Shown: positions 20,853-33,257 of the stretch, in pieces
Numbering within the stretch: the stretch's first letter is position 1
Layout: each line of letters starts with the position of its first letter
Source: Physcomitrium patens
Taxonomy: Eukaryota; Streptophyta; Bryopsida; Funariales; Funariaceae
Direction of reading: 5' to 3'
NCBI RefSeq assembly: GCF_000002425.4
Contig: NC_037271.1
Location: 11,478,786-11,542,785 of the forward strand
DNA: 64,000 nucleotides
Program-made: the position numbers and the translations under genes
The notes under the pieces: model-generated
The model's database searches: none
What the model saw: the letters and a program-made list of their open reading frames with translations, nothing else
What the model was told of the DNA's origin: nothing

Positions 20853-21382
20853 TGTCACGGACATACATATAATTACCTATATGAATAGATAAAAGTATGT
20901 AAAAGTAGGTTAATTGTGTAATATCTTCTAGAGAAGCTTCTTAGAAGCTTCATAGACGCTGCTTTGACTTTATAGGAGTCTATAGTTGACTTTTAGGTTA
21001 GAAACTTGGTCAACAAGTTAGCCATGTGCCACACATGTTGGAAGCTTAAAGAACAAGCTAACTACGTGGTCCGTCCATAGAAAACTTGCCTTGCAAGCAA
21101 AGGCATGTGGCCTAGAAAGTCAACATATATTGGAGGTCTTATAGAACATCGCCACGTGGCTTCTAGTTAGATAGTATATATAGAGGCAAGAGTGAAGCCC
21201 TCTTCACTCTTGTCAACTCCTTTCTTGCTTCTAGTCTAGTTTCAAGGGTCTCTAGTTTTCTTGTATTTTGGCAATAGCCATTCCAGTTTCTTTCTTAATA
21301 TACATATTTCTATTTTGTCCTATTTCTTTTTGAGAAAAGTCTCACTTACTCTTTAGCTTTCATCGAGTTCTTGTCCCTGACA
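20853..21382 (+). repeat. 3' LTR of chromovirus A
   Basis: 530 bp, three transitions from the 5' LTR, followed by the target duplication GTTAG at 21383-21387. Confidence 0.95.
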
Positions 21383-23045
21383 GTTAGTTCTTCAATTTTT
21401 TTATACTTATCCAAATTAAGCTCCTTCAAATTGGATAAATCGCCCATAGATGTTGGAAGTTCATTGAATTTAATGCAATTACTTATTTTTATATTTTGTA
21501 GTAATTTTAATTTTTTAATTGATGGTAGAAGTCTTTCTAATGATTGACATCAATTTAGTAATGCAAATGAGAAACATTTAAAGTTATCAATTGTATTTAG
21601 CAAGGTCTTTAATTTTTCACACCAATGCAAATTTATTTCTTTTAAATGCAATAAATTGTTCTTAAATATTGGAAGATTATCTATTTTAAAGCATTCAATC
21701 ATATTCATATTTTGTAATAATTTTAATTCAAAAATTAATGGTAAAACTCTCTCCAATGATTTATATCTATTTAATGATAAGGATTAAAGCCATTTGAAAT
21801 TATCAATTATATTTAGAAAGGTATTTAATTTTTTATACTTATCCAAACTAAGCTCTTTTCAATTGGATAAAATTTCCATTGATGTTAAAAGTTCATTTAT
21901 TTAAACGCAATCATTCATATTCATATTTTGCAATGATTTCAATTTTTTAATTGATGGTAGAAGTCCTTCTAATGATTCACATTTCTTTAATGATAAAAAT
22001 TAAATATATTTAATATTATAATTTTTTTTGATAAGGTCTTTAATTTTACATACATATCCAAATTAATTTTCTTAAATTGGATATATTATCCATAGATATT
22101 AGAAGATTTTTCAAATCCATGTAATAATTTATTTCTAATTCTCATAATTTTGTACACAATTTTAATTTTTTTATATTCAAATTTATAATTATGGCTTTAT
22201 AAAGAAAAATCTAAGTCAACTCATTAATATTCAACTCAATATAGTAGTCTACAACTTCTAAATCACTCCATCTTAGATCCATCAATCTTAATTTTTCAAA
22301 ACATTTTTTTTTTTAATTTTAATTTTTTTAGTTGACTTTTATCTTAATCAACTTTTCATTGTTTAACACCAAATATTTGCAAACTAGATATTTTGATATA
22401 GGAAATATATATATATATTTTTCTTGTGAATTTCTTTTGAATTATATTTTATAAAATATTATATAATTACTTCAAGACTTAAATGCAATGTTCCACATGC
22501 TTTAATAATGGTCTTTGCTTAATCATCAAGTTGCATATATTCCTTATTGATAACCCCTTTAAAAGAAAAAATAAAAATGATTATCATAGTTTCAAACTTA
22601 TTTAATAGTTCTACATCATATATACCATCACTAAATTCATGTAATATATTTTGCTGTGGAGTGGTCAAAATTACCTTAATATTCTTATGAGCATCTTAAA
22701 AATTTTTTACTTGCAACTATTTCAAAAATAATTTAACATCCACATTATCAACTTTTAATAATAATTATTTTTTTATTTTTATTATTATTATTATTTTAAT
22801 ATAATCTTTGATATTCTTCAATTTATTATAATTTTTTTCCTTTCCATTCCAATCTTTATCACATAAATCCTTAAATATTTTTCTTAGACATACTTTGACA
22901 CTACAAGATTTTATATCTTTTATTTTTTTTAATTAATTGATTAGCTTATTTTTAATTTGATAGTTTATATGATTGTATAAATATTTGCTTAATGTTGACT
23001 TTCCTATATCTCTCATTCTAAATAAGCCAAAAATAGAATGTTCTT
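21383..23045 (-). pseudogene. NBS-LRR (NLR) pseudogene, NB-ARC and proximal LRRs
   Basis: Minus-strand reading recovers the landmarks of a plant intracellular immune receptor in the right order. A P-loop context, GKSTLSKYLYNH, lies near 22970-23015, preceded by a GLF-type block. A VDNVDVKLFLK then KVILTT stretch lies near 22660-22740, like kinase-2 to RNBS-B. A CGTLHLSLEVI block near 22470-22505 replaces GLPL. Leucine-rich repeats with LP.SMGDLSNLKELNLD-type units run from about 22320 to 21383. Stops, frameshifts and AT runs interrupt it throughout. No TIR or coiled-coil domain was recognised upstream. Its C-terminal LRRs continue at 14590-15044 beyond the retrotransposon. Confidence 0.75.
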
Positions 23046-24799
23046 CCATTTTTTTTCAAAATTCTTATGAATTGCCTTCCACTTGTACCAAAGAACTTAA
23101 AAGCTTTAAAAGACATGAATACCTTTTATTGAAATCTTTAAAAATTTTGTTAGTAAGATTGATCAAGCAAAAATAAATAATACAAGTATTTTTTCTTGAA
23201 TTGGATACTTCAAGCTGATTGATAGGAGCAAGCATAAACTTGTATCTATTTTAAGCTGAAGCTTCTTCAAAAATCTTATTATCTAAATTTTTCTACAACA
23301 ACATCCATACAATAAATAAAAATAAGATTGATGTGAAAGAATTTATTGCAATATACCTTAAAGACAATCAAATCTATATTTGAATAAAAATGCATATTAC
23401 AAACTTCAAAAATATTGTAAATAACTTTAACCACTAACTTCATAACTTACATGTGAAGTAATAAAATGATGTGGCACTAAATACTTACATGTGATAATTT
23501 AGTATTATATATCTCTCCAATAGCAAAATATTTCTATTTATTGAGGTACTTATGTCTTTCAATGCATTGAAAAATTTAAATTAGGCAACCAGTTCTACAT
23601 CTTATGTCTTCTAATTTTACTATCATCTTTTCTATTTTAAAAATACATACAATATAATTAGAAAAAAATGACTCATCATAAATTTTAGAGTAGTACAATG
23701 GCAACCAAACAAAATAAGATATCTATGTTGATCTATATGGGCATGTTTAAGGCTTATATATGATTTTTTTTCATAACATGGATTTTATTAGTATAAATAA
23801 TTATATAAATATTTTTTAATTTTTAACTTAATAACCTAAATTCCTATTCAATTTTATAAAAAAAATTATAATAAGAATAAATTATTGTGGTCTTTACTAA
23901 ATTCTCCATAATTTTTAAATTTTATTATGTACATTAAAAATATTTTTTTATTATATTTTGAACTTCTATACCATCAAATACTTTTAATACCTATAAATAA
24001 TTATTAAAAAATCTAAATTAATTTATAACTTGATAATCTAAAAAAACTAAGACTTCATAGTGATACTTATAAAAAAACCACCTACATAAATGGTTTGTAT
24101 ATTATTTTATTTACTTTAAAATAAATTATTTTAACTATAATATTTTTTATATATTTCTAAAATAATATATTTATACTACAAAACCTAAGTTCTAAGGATT
24201 AATACAAAAGATTACTATACTACTATTCTTTCAAAAATAATAATAAACTTTTTTTTAATGAATTTTAATTACTAAGTATTTAATCATAGGTGATATTAAT
24301 TTGTAAATAATTATAATTTTAAATTTATTAAAATATTTAATAATTCAAAGCACTTAGGTATTGATATAGATTATTTCAACATCTATTCTTGAAATCAATG
24401 CCACATATAAATAAAAATAAAATATTATATAATATTTTTTCTTGAAATTTTTCTATTGATTCACTTTGCTGCATATAAAATATATTTTGTACTATTGTGT
24501 CTTAGGTTAAAGCCTAAATTTAATAATTTTTTAATCTAAGTAGCTTTCAATTTATAATTATTGAATTATTTTATTATAAAAAAATATAGCTAAGATAAAG
24601 AAAGTGATTTTAATAAATATTAAAATCTTATTATTTAAAAAAATAATTCAAAAATAATACAAATTTAGATTTTATGCTTAATTTTTTATTTTTTAAAAAG
24701 TTTTCTAATCTATGACTAATATATTCTTCTTCTATAGTCATTATTTGCATACTTAAAATTAAAATTTTCTTAATTTTTTTATTTTATAGCAACAATATG

Positions 24800-24839
<40 letters not shown>

Positions 24840-24860
24840 ATTACATATGTAACATATTGT

Positions 24861-24904
<44 letters not shown>

Positions 24905-25091
24905 CTTATCATCATAGGAAAAGTAGAAGATTTAATTTTTTTTTAATTTTAAGATCTATTGAAGTTGTTTAGATTTCAAAAAATTGATAAAAAAAATTCA
25001 ACTTGTATATCACATATTTTTTAATAAAAATAAAAATATTATAAAATTAATTAATTACTTTTAGACTTGTATAAATAATATATATATTTAT
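23046..25091. other. AT-rich spacer
   Basis: Very AT-rich sequence with no recognisable gene. The stretch nearest the NLR P-loop may hold more of that pseudogene's N-terminus, but I could not read a domain. Two long TA runs lie at 24801-24836 and 24867-24901, the first inside an inverted repeat. Confidence 0.5.
24791..24861. repeat. Inverted repeat around a TA microsatellite
   Basis: AACAATATGTTA (24791-24802) and TAACATATTGTT (24850-24861) are perfect reverse complements flanking a TA run, giving a possible cruciform. A second TA run follows. Confidence 0.65.
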
Positions 25092-25633
25092 TATTGAAAA
25101 CATGAATCCCAAAGAAAGAAAATCCTCAACACACTCTTATGTCACTAAAGAGTATTAGAAAGTCACTCAAAAGGTGATATAATATTAAATTAGAATTGCT
25201 ATTACCAAAAACAAAAAAAACAAAAAAGTCTTTAAACAAGACTAAGGACTAAAAAAGCATTGACAAGAATGAAGAAGGCTTCACTCTTGCCTCTATATAT
25301 GCTCTTAATTAAGAGCTATGTGGTGATGTCCTATACGACCTCGAAAATGTATTGACTTTGTAAGATACGTATTTTGACTTGCAAGGCAAGTTTTCAATAT
25401 GTGCGCTACATAGTTAACTTGTTCCACAAGCTATAAACATATGATTAATTTGTTGACCAAGTTTCTAACCTACCAATTAACTACAAATACATGTAAAGTC
25501 AACCAGCAACTATGAAGCTTTCTAAGAAGCTTTTCTAAAAGGTCTTATAAAATTAACCTATTTTTATTTATTTTTACTTATTCCTACCTAATCATATAGG
25601 TATTTACTAGAATACCTAAATGTGTCCATGACA
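25092..25633 (-). repeat. 3' LTR of chromovirus D
   Basis: About 542 bp, homologous to 50150-50689, with the inverted repeat and TATA core near 25264-25300. The left edge is approximate. The right edge ..GTCCATGACA is followed by a decayed polypurine tract. Confidence 0.8.
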
Positions 25634-25669
25634 TTATCTCTCCTTCAAGGGATGAGTTCCATAAAGACC

Positions 25670-26097
25670 GATCTTCATATATTGAGGAAATCCAAGATGC
25701 GATAAATTATATTTGTCACTTACTCTGATTATTATTCTCTTTGAAGATGGTTGATAGGCCCTCTCAACTATTCATAGTGTCTTATACCATAGCAAAAAGA
25801 TCACCTTATTATTTGGTCATTGTTGAGGCCTTCGTAACTTCCTTTAAATAAAACATTTGAAACATTGTCAGGATTTGTTCATACCTTTGATAAAATCACC
25901 AAATATTGGAAGTCTCTTTTAAGGTTGTGATATTAAACATATTGTATCTCACCATCTATTCGAGAAAAGACATGTTGTTCTTGAGGATCTTTATTTCAAT
26001 TTTGTCATCTTGAAGATTGTGACAATCACAATGTCTCGTCTAATAAGTTTGCAAATGAAAGCTCTTGAGTTGAATCTGTTGGTTGCTGATTCTCCAT
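25670..26097 (-). pseudogene. Third-ORF remnant of copy D
   Basis: Starts at ATG 26095-26097 (MENQQPTDSTQELSFANL) and runs collinear with the 140-aa ORF at 20389, keeping the HVFSRIDGEIQ, SNVLFKGSYEGLNNDQI and LRGPINHLQREQ blocks. Several in-frame stops. It sits between pol and 3' LTR, as in A, B and G. Confidence 0.75.
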
Positions 26098-26129
26098 CTC
26101 TTTAGCATCACAAATACACAAAAGCTACA

Positions 26130-27203
26130 AAAAAAAAAAATAGAAGGTAGAATGTTATCTTTGATCTTGTTTTTTTTATAAAAAAGATTTGTTATTTTTC
26201 AACTTAGTTTTGATGGATTTTGTGGATGAAAAGCTTCAACTTTCTTTGCTGTATTTGCAAGATTCTTTGATGGCTCCTATGTACATTTTTTAATATCATA
26301 TCTATACCAATGAGTAAGATATTCCAACCTATTTCGGTGCCACCGTGGATCTAAGACTTTTCTTATCTCAAACTCTTGATTATTATCCACTTCTATAGTA
26401 GCATTTGACTTGTTTTTGAAATATTCACTATCTTATATGGCTCAAGAAGGGACATGTGAAATACATGGTGGATCTTCATAGACTCTGGTAGATGTAATTG
26501 ATAAGCAACATAATTGATTTGTTCACAAATAGAAAAAGGTCTCATTCTAAGTTAGTCTAATTTATCACAAGGATGAGTAGTCTTGATATTGCAATGAAGT
26601 AATCATATCTTATCACCTACATTGAATTATGGTTTCTCTTTGTGATAGGCTTCCGTGTAGGTCTTTTATTATTCTTGAGCTTCTTTTAATTGTATCTTCA
26701 TTGTTGCATATAACTCTGACAAATGATTTGCTAAATCTTTCGCTATAGGATTATCAAATTTTAAAAAGTCAAAAGTATCAAGTTGTGGATAATAATCATA
26801 ATTAGAAAAGTAGATGTTTGTTGAATAGAAGAATGTACTGAATTATTCTATGCAAACTCGACCAATGGCACAAGAGTTGTTCAATCATCTTGATGATAGT
26901 TGATGATACACCTTGAATATTCTTCTAGAACTTGATTCACCTCTTTTGTTTGCCTATTAGTTTGAAGATGAAAAGCCAAAGAGAGCATTATATCCACTTT
27001 TAGAATATTAAATAAGATTTTCTAAAATCTTAATACAAAATGAGTCCCTCTATCAGATATGATATCCTTTGGCAGTCTATGATAGCAATAGATATTGTCA
27101 ATAAAAAGCTTAGCTATTTCTTTACTTGAAATAGATTTTATACATGGTACAAAATATGCTATTTTGGTGAATCAATCTATAATTATAAATATAGAATCAT
27201 ATC
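26130..27203 (-). pseudogene. pol of copy D: integrase C-terminal half and chromodomain
   Basis: Decayed minus-strand chromodomain (about 26215-26420) and integrase C-terminal region, collinear with A. Broken at 27203 by insertion E and resumed at 44396. Confidence 0.72.
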
Positions 27204-27894
27204 TATGAGTCATTAAATTGATTCATTTATTATTTTAGGATAAAAATATATATTTAGAATATTTTAAATCATAATTTATAGTAAGTAGTGTAGAAATCTT
27301 TAGAAAAATAGAAAATTAGAATTTTAGTGGTAGAAACAAAGTCTTAATAAGTCTTGGAGGTAATTATCTAAGTTAGTTTAGTATTTTTATTCATTATTGA
27401 ATAATAAAAATTATTTATTAAGACCAATATTTATATTAGTCTTCTATCTATATGTATTACTTATAAAAAATATAAATATTAGTAGTTAGAAGAAGCATGA
27501 GAAAGAACCTCATGTCATTTTAGTTATTGGTATAAAAAAAAAAAAAAAAAAAAAAGATATTTATAATAGATTTAAATTGATTTTTATTATTATCAAAAAT
27601 CACCAAGATAGGAAAATATAGCCTTACATGGATATTAGAATTATAAAAAAATTATAGGATTTTTCAGAATTTATTTAGAACTTATTTATATATTTTTAGA
27701 AATTTTTAGAACTATGTTTAAGATCTTGGTAAAAATAAGTTTTACCACTTCGGAAGCCATTATGAAAAAAGGGAGTAAGTTTTGAAGGCCATATCAAGTT
27801 CCTAAGCTAATTGGATGTTTTTAAACACCATGGAGAAGTCAAAAATATAAAAAAATAAATTTTACTAGTAAAAAATAGGTAGACCAACAGCTAG

Positions 27895-27899
27895 TCTAG
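27895..27899. repeat. 5-bp target-site duplication of B (TCTAG), left copy
   Basis: TCTAG occurs here and at 43083-43087, exactly flanking the two LTRs of chromovirus B. Confidence 0.9.
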
Positions 27900-28284
27900 T
27901 GTCACGGACACAGAAATATAGACTCGAGATCTAATAAGAAGTTCAAGTACTAGATTAATCAGATGAATACAAGAACAACACCAGAGAGGTGAGCTAGAGC
28001 TCCAAGAGATGTGTTGTCGAGACTGAAGAACTCTTCAGCCTCGATTCCAATATATACTCCTATTTAGGAAGCTTCTCAAGCAACTTCTACCAACTAGGAA
28101 GCTTCTAAAAGATTCCAGAGACTTGCTTCTAGAAGGTTCTAGAAACTTATCTCTAGAAGGTTCTAAGGATTATGTCCCTAACATCTTCTACTAACTAAGA
28201 AGCTTCTAGAAGGTTCCAGAGACTTGCTTCTAGAAGGTTTTAGAAACTTGTCTCTAGAAGGTTCTAAGAATTATGTTCCTAACA
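27900..28284 (-). repeat. 3' LTR of chromovirus B
   Basis: 385 bp, sense ends TGTTAGGAAC..GTGTCCGTGACA. Contains TATATATT (28056 to 28049 on the minus strand), the inverted repeat at 28018-28043, the predicted self-primer at 28014-28024, and many copies of a TTCTAGAAGGTTCTA-type motif in U3. Confidence 0.92.
28014..28043 (-). promoter_or_regulatory. Self-primer and inverted repeat in the B LTR
   Basis: Sense AGTCTCGACAA (28024 to 28014) is the exact complement of the B primer-binding site (42696-42706) and begins 32 nt after the TATA box. It overlaps the inverted repeat CGAGGCTGAAG/CTTCAGTCTCG (one G-U pair, 4-nt loop). Offset and loop length equal those in element A although the bases differ. 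The 5' LTR copy (42835-42845) has one C-to-T change that would still pair as U-G. Confidence 0.75.
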
Positions 28285-28285
28285 T

Positions 28286-28300
28286 CACCCCCTCCTTTAG
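28286..28300 (-). promoter_or_regulatory. Polypurine tract of chromovirus B
   Basis: In sense AAAGGAGGGGGTGA abuts the 3' LTR start. Confidence 0.8.
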
Positions 28301-28343
28301 CTTCGAGGTCTCTGAGAAGCAATGTTGTTGTTAATTAGTATCA

Positions 28344-28688
28344 ATGCAAGAAAATAAAGATCTGTCATATAACGTCTGCTATGAACTCCAACTGTTGTTC
28401 ACGAGGCAAGTGGTTCATCGGCCCTTGAAGCCAATGGTAGTAGCCCACTCCTTCAACTTCTGACCAAGCATGAACTTCCGTATCCTCATTGTAAAATTAT
28501 CCTGTAAACACGCCTTCTGGCTGACCATCATAAGCACGCTCAGACTGAAATACAATCACCAGTGATCGGTTACTCGGTATCCTCCATCGTCGTCGTGGTG
28601 TAGGCGGTTCTTCATCTCGGGGTCACCTTTGTGAGCTAGTCGGTTGAGATAATCTGACTGGCATAGTATCTATCTCTTGGCTATCCAT
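28344..28688 (-). pseudogene. Third-ORF homologue of chromovirus B
   Basis: From ATG at 28686-28688 (MDSQEIDTMPVRLSQPTSSQ) it aligns over its length with the 140-aa ORF of A. Shared positions: RLSQP, LVI, DG, VFTG, WS, GYYHWLQGPM, LPREQQLEF. Three in-frame stops or truncations. Since B and A differ strongly in this ORF, the shared motif positions mark what selection kept. Confidence 0.78.
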
Positions 28689-28779
28689 ATCAAAAGACCA
28701 AACTATGGCTACTGAAAAAATTCTATTTTATCTTAGAAAAAATAATTACATCAACTACGAATTTTGGTGGTGCTCTCCT

Positions 28780-30280
28780 CCTTTCTTATATTCTTGGATG
28801 AGCAAGCTTCATAAGGAAGCTATAGTTGAACCGACTTAGGTTTATAAGGATGTTGTTGATGAAACTCCTGTACCTTTTACAGCGCATTGGCGAGATTTTT
28901 AGCTGGCTCCAACATCCGCTCATTAATGTAGTAGCCGCACCAATGAACAAGATACTCCAACTTGTCCCACCTTTGCCGTGAATCCACCACCTTTTCAACC
29001 TCGTATTCCTCGTGGTTCTCGATCTTAATACTAGGTGGCGGACATTGCACTCTTCTAGGAAAAGACAACTCTCGATAAGGCTCCAACAGAGAAACATGAA
29101 AGACTGGATGTACCTTCATAGAAGCCGGTAATTCCAAACGGTACGCCACTGGATTGATTTACTTCTGGATGATAAATGGTCCCAATCTTCGATAGTCCAA
29201 CTTATCACATGGTCGCTTGGTCTTGATATTCCATCGAAGAAACCATGCTTTATCTCCAATTTTGAAAGTATGTGCTTGATTTCAAAATCTATCTACAGAT
29301 GCCTTGTAGGATTCTTGAGCGGATTGTAATTGAAGCTTCAATGTATTTTGAAGCTTCAATGTATTTTGAAGCTCTGATAGTTGTTTCGTAAATCCTTCAG
29401 CTGCTCGATTGTTATTTGTTGACGGACTCAATAAATCAAGCTTCAGATGATACCTATAGTTAGAAAAGAATGGTGTGTATTGAGTCGATGCATGGAAGGT
29501 GTTGTTATATGCAAACTCGGCTAGCGACAGATATGTGGTCCAATCGTCTTGCTAATAGTTGATGCTGCATCGTAAGTATTGTTCCAAGACTTGGTTCATC
29601 CGTTCCGTTTGGTCGTTAGTTTGAAGATGAAAAGTCGAAGAAAGCTTGATATCCACCTTCAGTATCTCAAAGAGAGATCTCCAAAACTTTGATACGAACT
29701 GGGTTCCTCGATCTGATACGAAATCATCTGGTAGTCCATGATATCGATACACATTATCAAGAAAGAGCGTTGCTGTGACTTCATTGGATGATGTCTTCTT
29801 GCAAGGGACAAAGTGTGCCATCTTTGTAAGCCGATCTACTACGACAAAGATGCTGTCAAATGAGTTCGATGATGGCAAGTCCATGATGAAGTCCATGGAA
29901 ATTGAAGACCATGGTCGATGTGGAATCGGCAATGGTTGTAGGAGTCCATAAGGGCGATACCAAGGATTCTTGGATCTTCAACAAATGTCGTAAGAGAGGA
30001 CAAAATCTTTCACATCCTTCTATATTTGGGGCCACCAAAAATCTTGAGAAATAAGCTCCAAGGTCTTGTTGAATCCAAAATGTCTCGTAGTTCGAAAGTC
30101 GTGACGAGATTGAAGAACTCAGAGTCGTGCTGGTTCTTTTGGGATATATAACTGCTCCTCAAAGTATAAAAGATCTCCTTCCATTTTGAACTTGTCGTCA
30201 TTGGCATGTTACTTAATATCAATGGCTACTGAATCTTCAATGGTCACGGCACGTACCTAATTCAGGAAGTCAGCATCAAT
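28780..30280 (-). pseudogene. pol of B: integrase and chromodomain
   Basis: Catalytic core at 29552-29932 with ISMDF, VSDRGTQF and TERMNQ, so the DDE triad is present. Chromodomain at 28877-29149 with YEVEKVVDSRQ and YLVHWCGYYI; its TWEP position reads MLEP, so a likely aromatic-cage tryptophan is lost. The zinc-binding region near 30010-30200 is out of frame with the core. Confidence 0.87.
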
Positions 30281-30289
30281 TGGCATAAT

Positions 30290-31660
30290 AGTAGCGCAAA
30301 GCTAAAATTGCTCTGGCTTCAACAATGTCATACATTGTTGATCAAACTCTAGCCTTTGGTATAGGATACGATCTCCTTGATAAGGCATCAGATAGTCCTT
30401 GCTACTTTCCAGGTCGATAAGTGATAACAAAATCGAACCTAGATAGCAACATACTCCACTGAGCTTAACGTCGATTTAAAACTCGAGCCGACATGAAATA
30501 CTCCAAATTCTTGTGATCTGTGTATACGGTCACTGGATGTGCAGTTCCTTTAAGAAAATGATGCCTTTCTTGGAAAGAATCCACTATAGCAAGAAGTTCC
30601 TTATCGTGGATCTCATAATTGATTTCAGCAGCAGAGAACTTTCAAGAATAGAATGCAACCGGATGGAGCTTCTTGTCTTCTCCCATTTCTGAAAGTACAG
30701 CTCTCAAAGCAAAATTCGAAGCAACAATTTTCTAAATAAAAAGCCTTTGTCAAGTTTGGATGTACCAAGATTGGAACCGTAGTAAATGCGGACTTCAGGT
30801 CTTGAAACGCCTTCTCCGCTAGAGGTCCCCATTCCAGCTTATCCTTGCATGTCAACCGAGTGAGAGGAGCAGCAACTTGAGAATAATTCTTGATGAAGAT
30901 TCGATAGAAGTTGGCAAAACCAAGAAAGCATTGTACATCTCTAACCGTCTTCAAAACCTCCCAAGACACGATTGCTTCCACCTTCTTAGGGTCCATCTTC
31001 AAGCCCTCCATAGTCGCAACAAACCCTAGAAACTCCATCTCTATTTGGTAAAATAAATACTTCTCTAACTTGGCATATAGTCCTCGCTTGCGTAATTTCT
31101 CCAAGACCAAACGAACGTGCTTTTCATGCTCTTCCTCATTTTTGGAGAATATCAAAATATCATCCAAATAGATGATAACAAAATCGTCAAGGTGCTCTCG
31201 GAAAATATCATTCATCATATGTTGAAAGACCGCTGGAGCATTGGTAAGACCAAAGGACGTGACATTATACTCAAAATAGCCATACCTTGTACGGAACGCT
31301 GTCTTTCACTCATCTCCTTCCTTGATTCGTATGAGGTTGTAAGCTCTCCTTAAATCAATTTTTGTAAAGATCCTTGCATCTCTAAGTTGTCCTAAGAGAC
31401 CAAAAATCAAAGGTAACGGATAACGATTCTTCTTTGTTACCTTGTTGAGGCCTCGATAGTCCACGCACATCTGCAATGAGCCATCTTTCTTCTTCACAAA
31501 TAAGATGGATGCTCGAGCTGATGATTTTGAATGACGAATGAAGTTCTTGGCTAGATTCTCGTCGATGTACTTCCGCAACTCCGCCAACTCCGTCTACAAT
31601 AGATTGTAGATTGGGCCAAAAGACGGTTGTGCTCCTTCCTACAAGTCTATGGCACAATCA
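30290..31660 (-). pseudogene. pol of B: reverse transcriptase and RNase H
   Basis: RT pieces: [16 protein letters not shown] and [18 protein letters not shown] (31306-31587), then IIYLDDILIFSKNEEEHEK with the YLDD box (within 30625-31218). The RNase H start is frameshifted near 30740. A minus-strand frame, collinear with A. Confidence 0.87.
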
Positions 31661-31665
31661 TATGG

Positions 31666-32320
31666 TCAGTGTTCCAGTAGCATGTCGACATTCTTCTTTT
31701 GAAACACATCTTTAAAATCTTTATATTGCTCCAATATACTTGCTGTCGAGATCTTCTCTCCGATAGTTGGAGCCGCATAAATGACAAACAGTGTGCCTTC
31801 CTTGGACAATCTTACAAACGCTCTTGCTCCAATGAATAAGGATTTCTCTATTTGGGGTTTTCTACTAGGCTTGCTCTTGGGTGGTTTTGTAGAAAAGGTC
31901 ATCTTCCGCAACCTCCAATCTATAGATGGGTTATGCTTTTCCAACCAAGAAAGACCAAGAATAATAGGATTTGATGGGGTTCTAATAATATTGAAAATAA
32001 TATGACTACTATGGCCCTTAAATGTCACCTCTATAGGTTTTGATTCATGGGTGATACTACGAGATAATAAAGGTTGCCCATCTATGACCTCAACGTGAAC
32101 AGGTTTGGATTTTTGTACTAAAGGGATCTTATGGAACTTCGCAAATTCTTCATCTAAGAAACAAGAAGATGCTTCTAAATCTAATAATGCTAAGGTTCTC
32201 AATTTTTGAGGGCCAAAAAGCAAAGGGATTGTACAGCAAAGGGCAGGTTGAGCGGAAAGAAAAAAACTTGGTTGTTGCGATAATTCACTGTCCAGCCGCA
32301 CGATTCCTATTGTGGCTGGG
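31666..32320 (-). pseudogene. pol of B: aspartic protease and linker
   Basis: The protease block reads LLDLEASSCFLDEEF, so the catalytic DSG has become DLE and this protease is dead. The conserved FNIIRTPSNPIILGLSWLEKH block follows. The start of the pol frame near the gag stop shows the same CAATAGG..CGTGCGGCTGGA context as A. Confidence 0.85.
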
Positions 32321-32329
32321 CATCTTCGT

Positions 32330-33257
32330 TTTCCTAAACAAACGTGCCCTTAATCTTGACAATACGTCGATTTTGCTTCTTGGGGCAGTTTCCAACTTTG
32401 TGGCCTTCTTCACCATAATACAAGCATAGACCTTCCTCCATACGTCACTTTTTTTCTTCTAGGATAAGGGATTTGACACGTATCGCATCAATTTGCATGT
32501 CTTCTACGTCTAAATATGAATTCACGCTGCTTGCCGACATAGTTGGGACGTGGCAAATCGTATGTTGTCTTGAACGTTGGTCTTGATGGCGTTGGAATAG
32601 GCGATTATCGCACTTCACAGCTTGGCTAATAGCTTCATTGAGCGTTTGTGGATCAGGAAGAGTTAACAGCAAATCCTTGACATCATCCTTTAAACCCCAA
32701 TAGAATTGACTCATCAATGCTTCTTCATCCCAATTGATGTCACATGCTAATTACCTGAAGTCCGATGCATAGACTGATGTAGGGCGCATCCCTTGTCGTA
32801 GTGACCGGATCTTTATTGTAGCCCATCGAATCTTATTGTATTCACCAAATGCTTCCGCAAATGCCTCCAAAAAGGTTTCAAAGTTATTTAGTATGGACGA
32901 TCGTTTCTCAAACAAAAGAGCAAACCATGATAGAGCTTGCCTTGTAAGTAAGGTTCCAACAAGCCCAACACGTGACTCCTCCGTTGGATAACGTTCGGGC
33001 TGTAAAATTGTTATCAACCTGATTTGATTGACGAATCCTCAAAATTTGAAACGAGTACCATCGAACTTGTCCAGAAGGCTAACTCGGAGCTCCTTATGTT
33101 CTAAAATCAGTGGTGCTTGTCGAACCTAAGGCAAAGTTGCTTCTCGAAGTGCAGAAGTTTGAGGCTCGTGCAACCTAGATTGTGCCATCCCAGATGCTCC
33201 ATTATTATGAAGCCTTGCCACGACTCCTTCAATCTCTGCAGTATTTTGCGATAATGT
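32330..33257 (-). pseudogene. gag of B, main part
   Basis: Minus-strand gag. Its knuckle near 32400-32440 reads CLYYGEEGHKVGNC, with the second cysteine changed to tyrosine (TGT to TAT). Capsid blocks at 32445-33017. The N-terminus is cut by element C at 33257 and resumes at 42354. Confidence 0.85.

Larger units (their letters stand above)
15050..21382 (+). mobile_element. Chromovirus A, nearly intact Ty3/gypsy element
   Basis: A complete chromodomain retrotransposon: LTR 15050-15579, primer-binding site, leader, gag, pol in the -1 frame (protease, RT, RNase H, integrase, chromodomain), a third ORF, polypurine tract, and LTR 20853-21382. The two 530-bp LTRs differ at three positions, all transitions, so insertion is recent compared with its neighbours. 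Pol carries two in-frame stops and the integrase has lost one zinc-binding histidine, so this copy is not autonomous as read. It sits inside an NBS-LRR pseudogene. By RT and chromodomain character I place it near the Tcn1/Tf1-like chromoviruses, by recognition rather than a computed tree. Confidence 0.95.

Noticed and set aside
24801-24901. Replication origin or scaffold attachment site from the AT runs
   Set aside because: Simple TA microsatellites occur at least ten times in the window; nothing distinguishes this one functionally.
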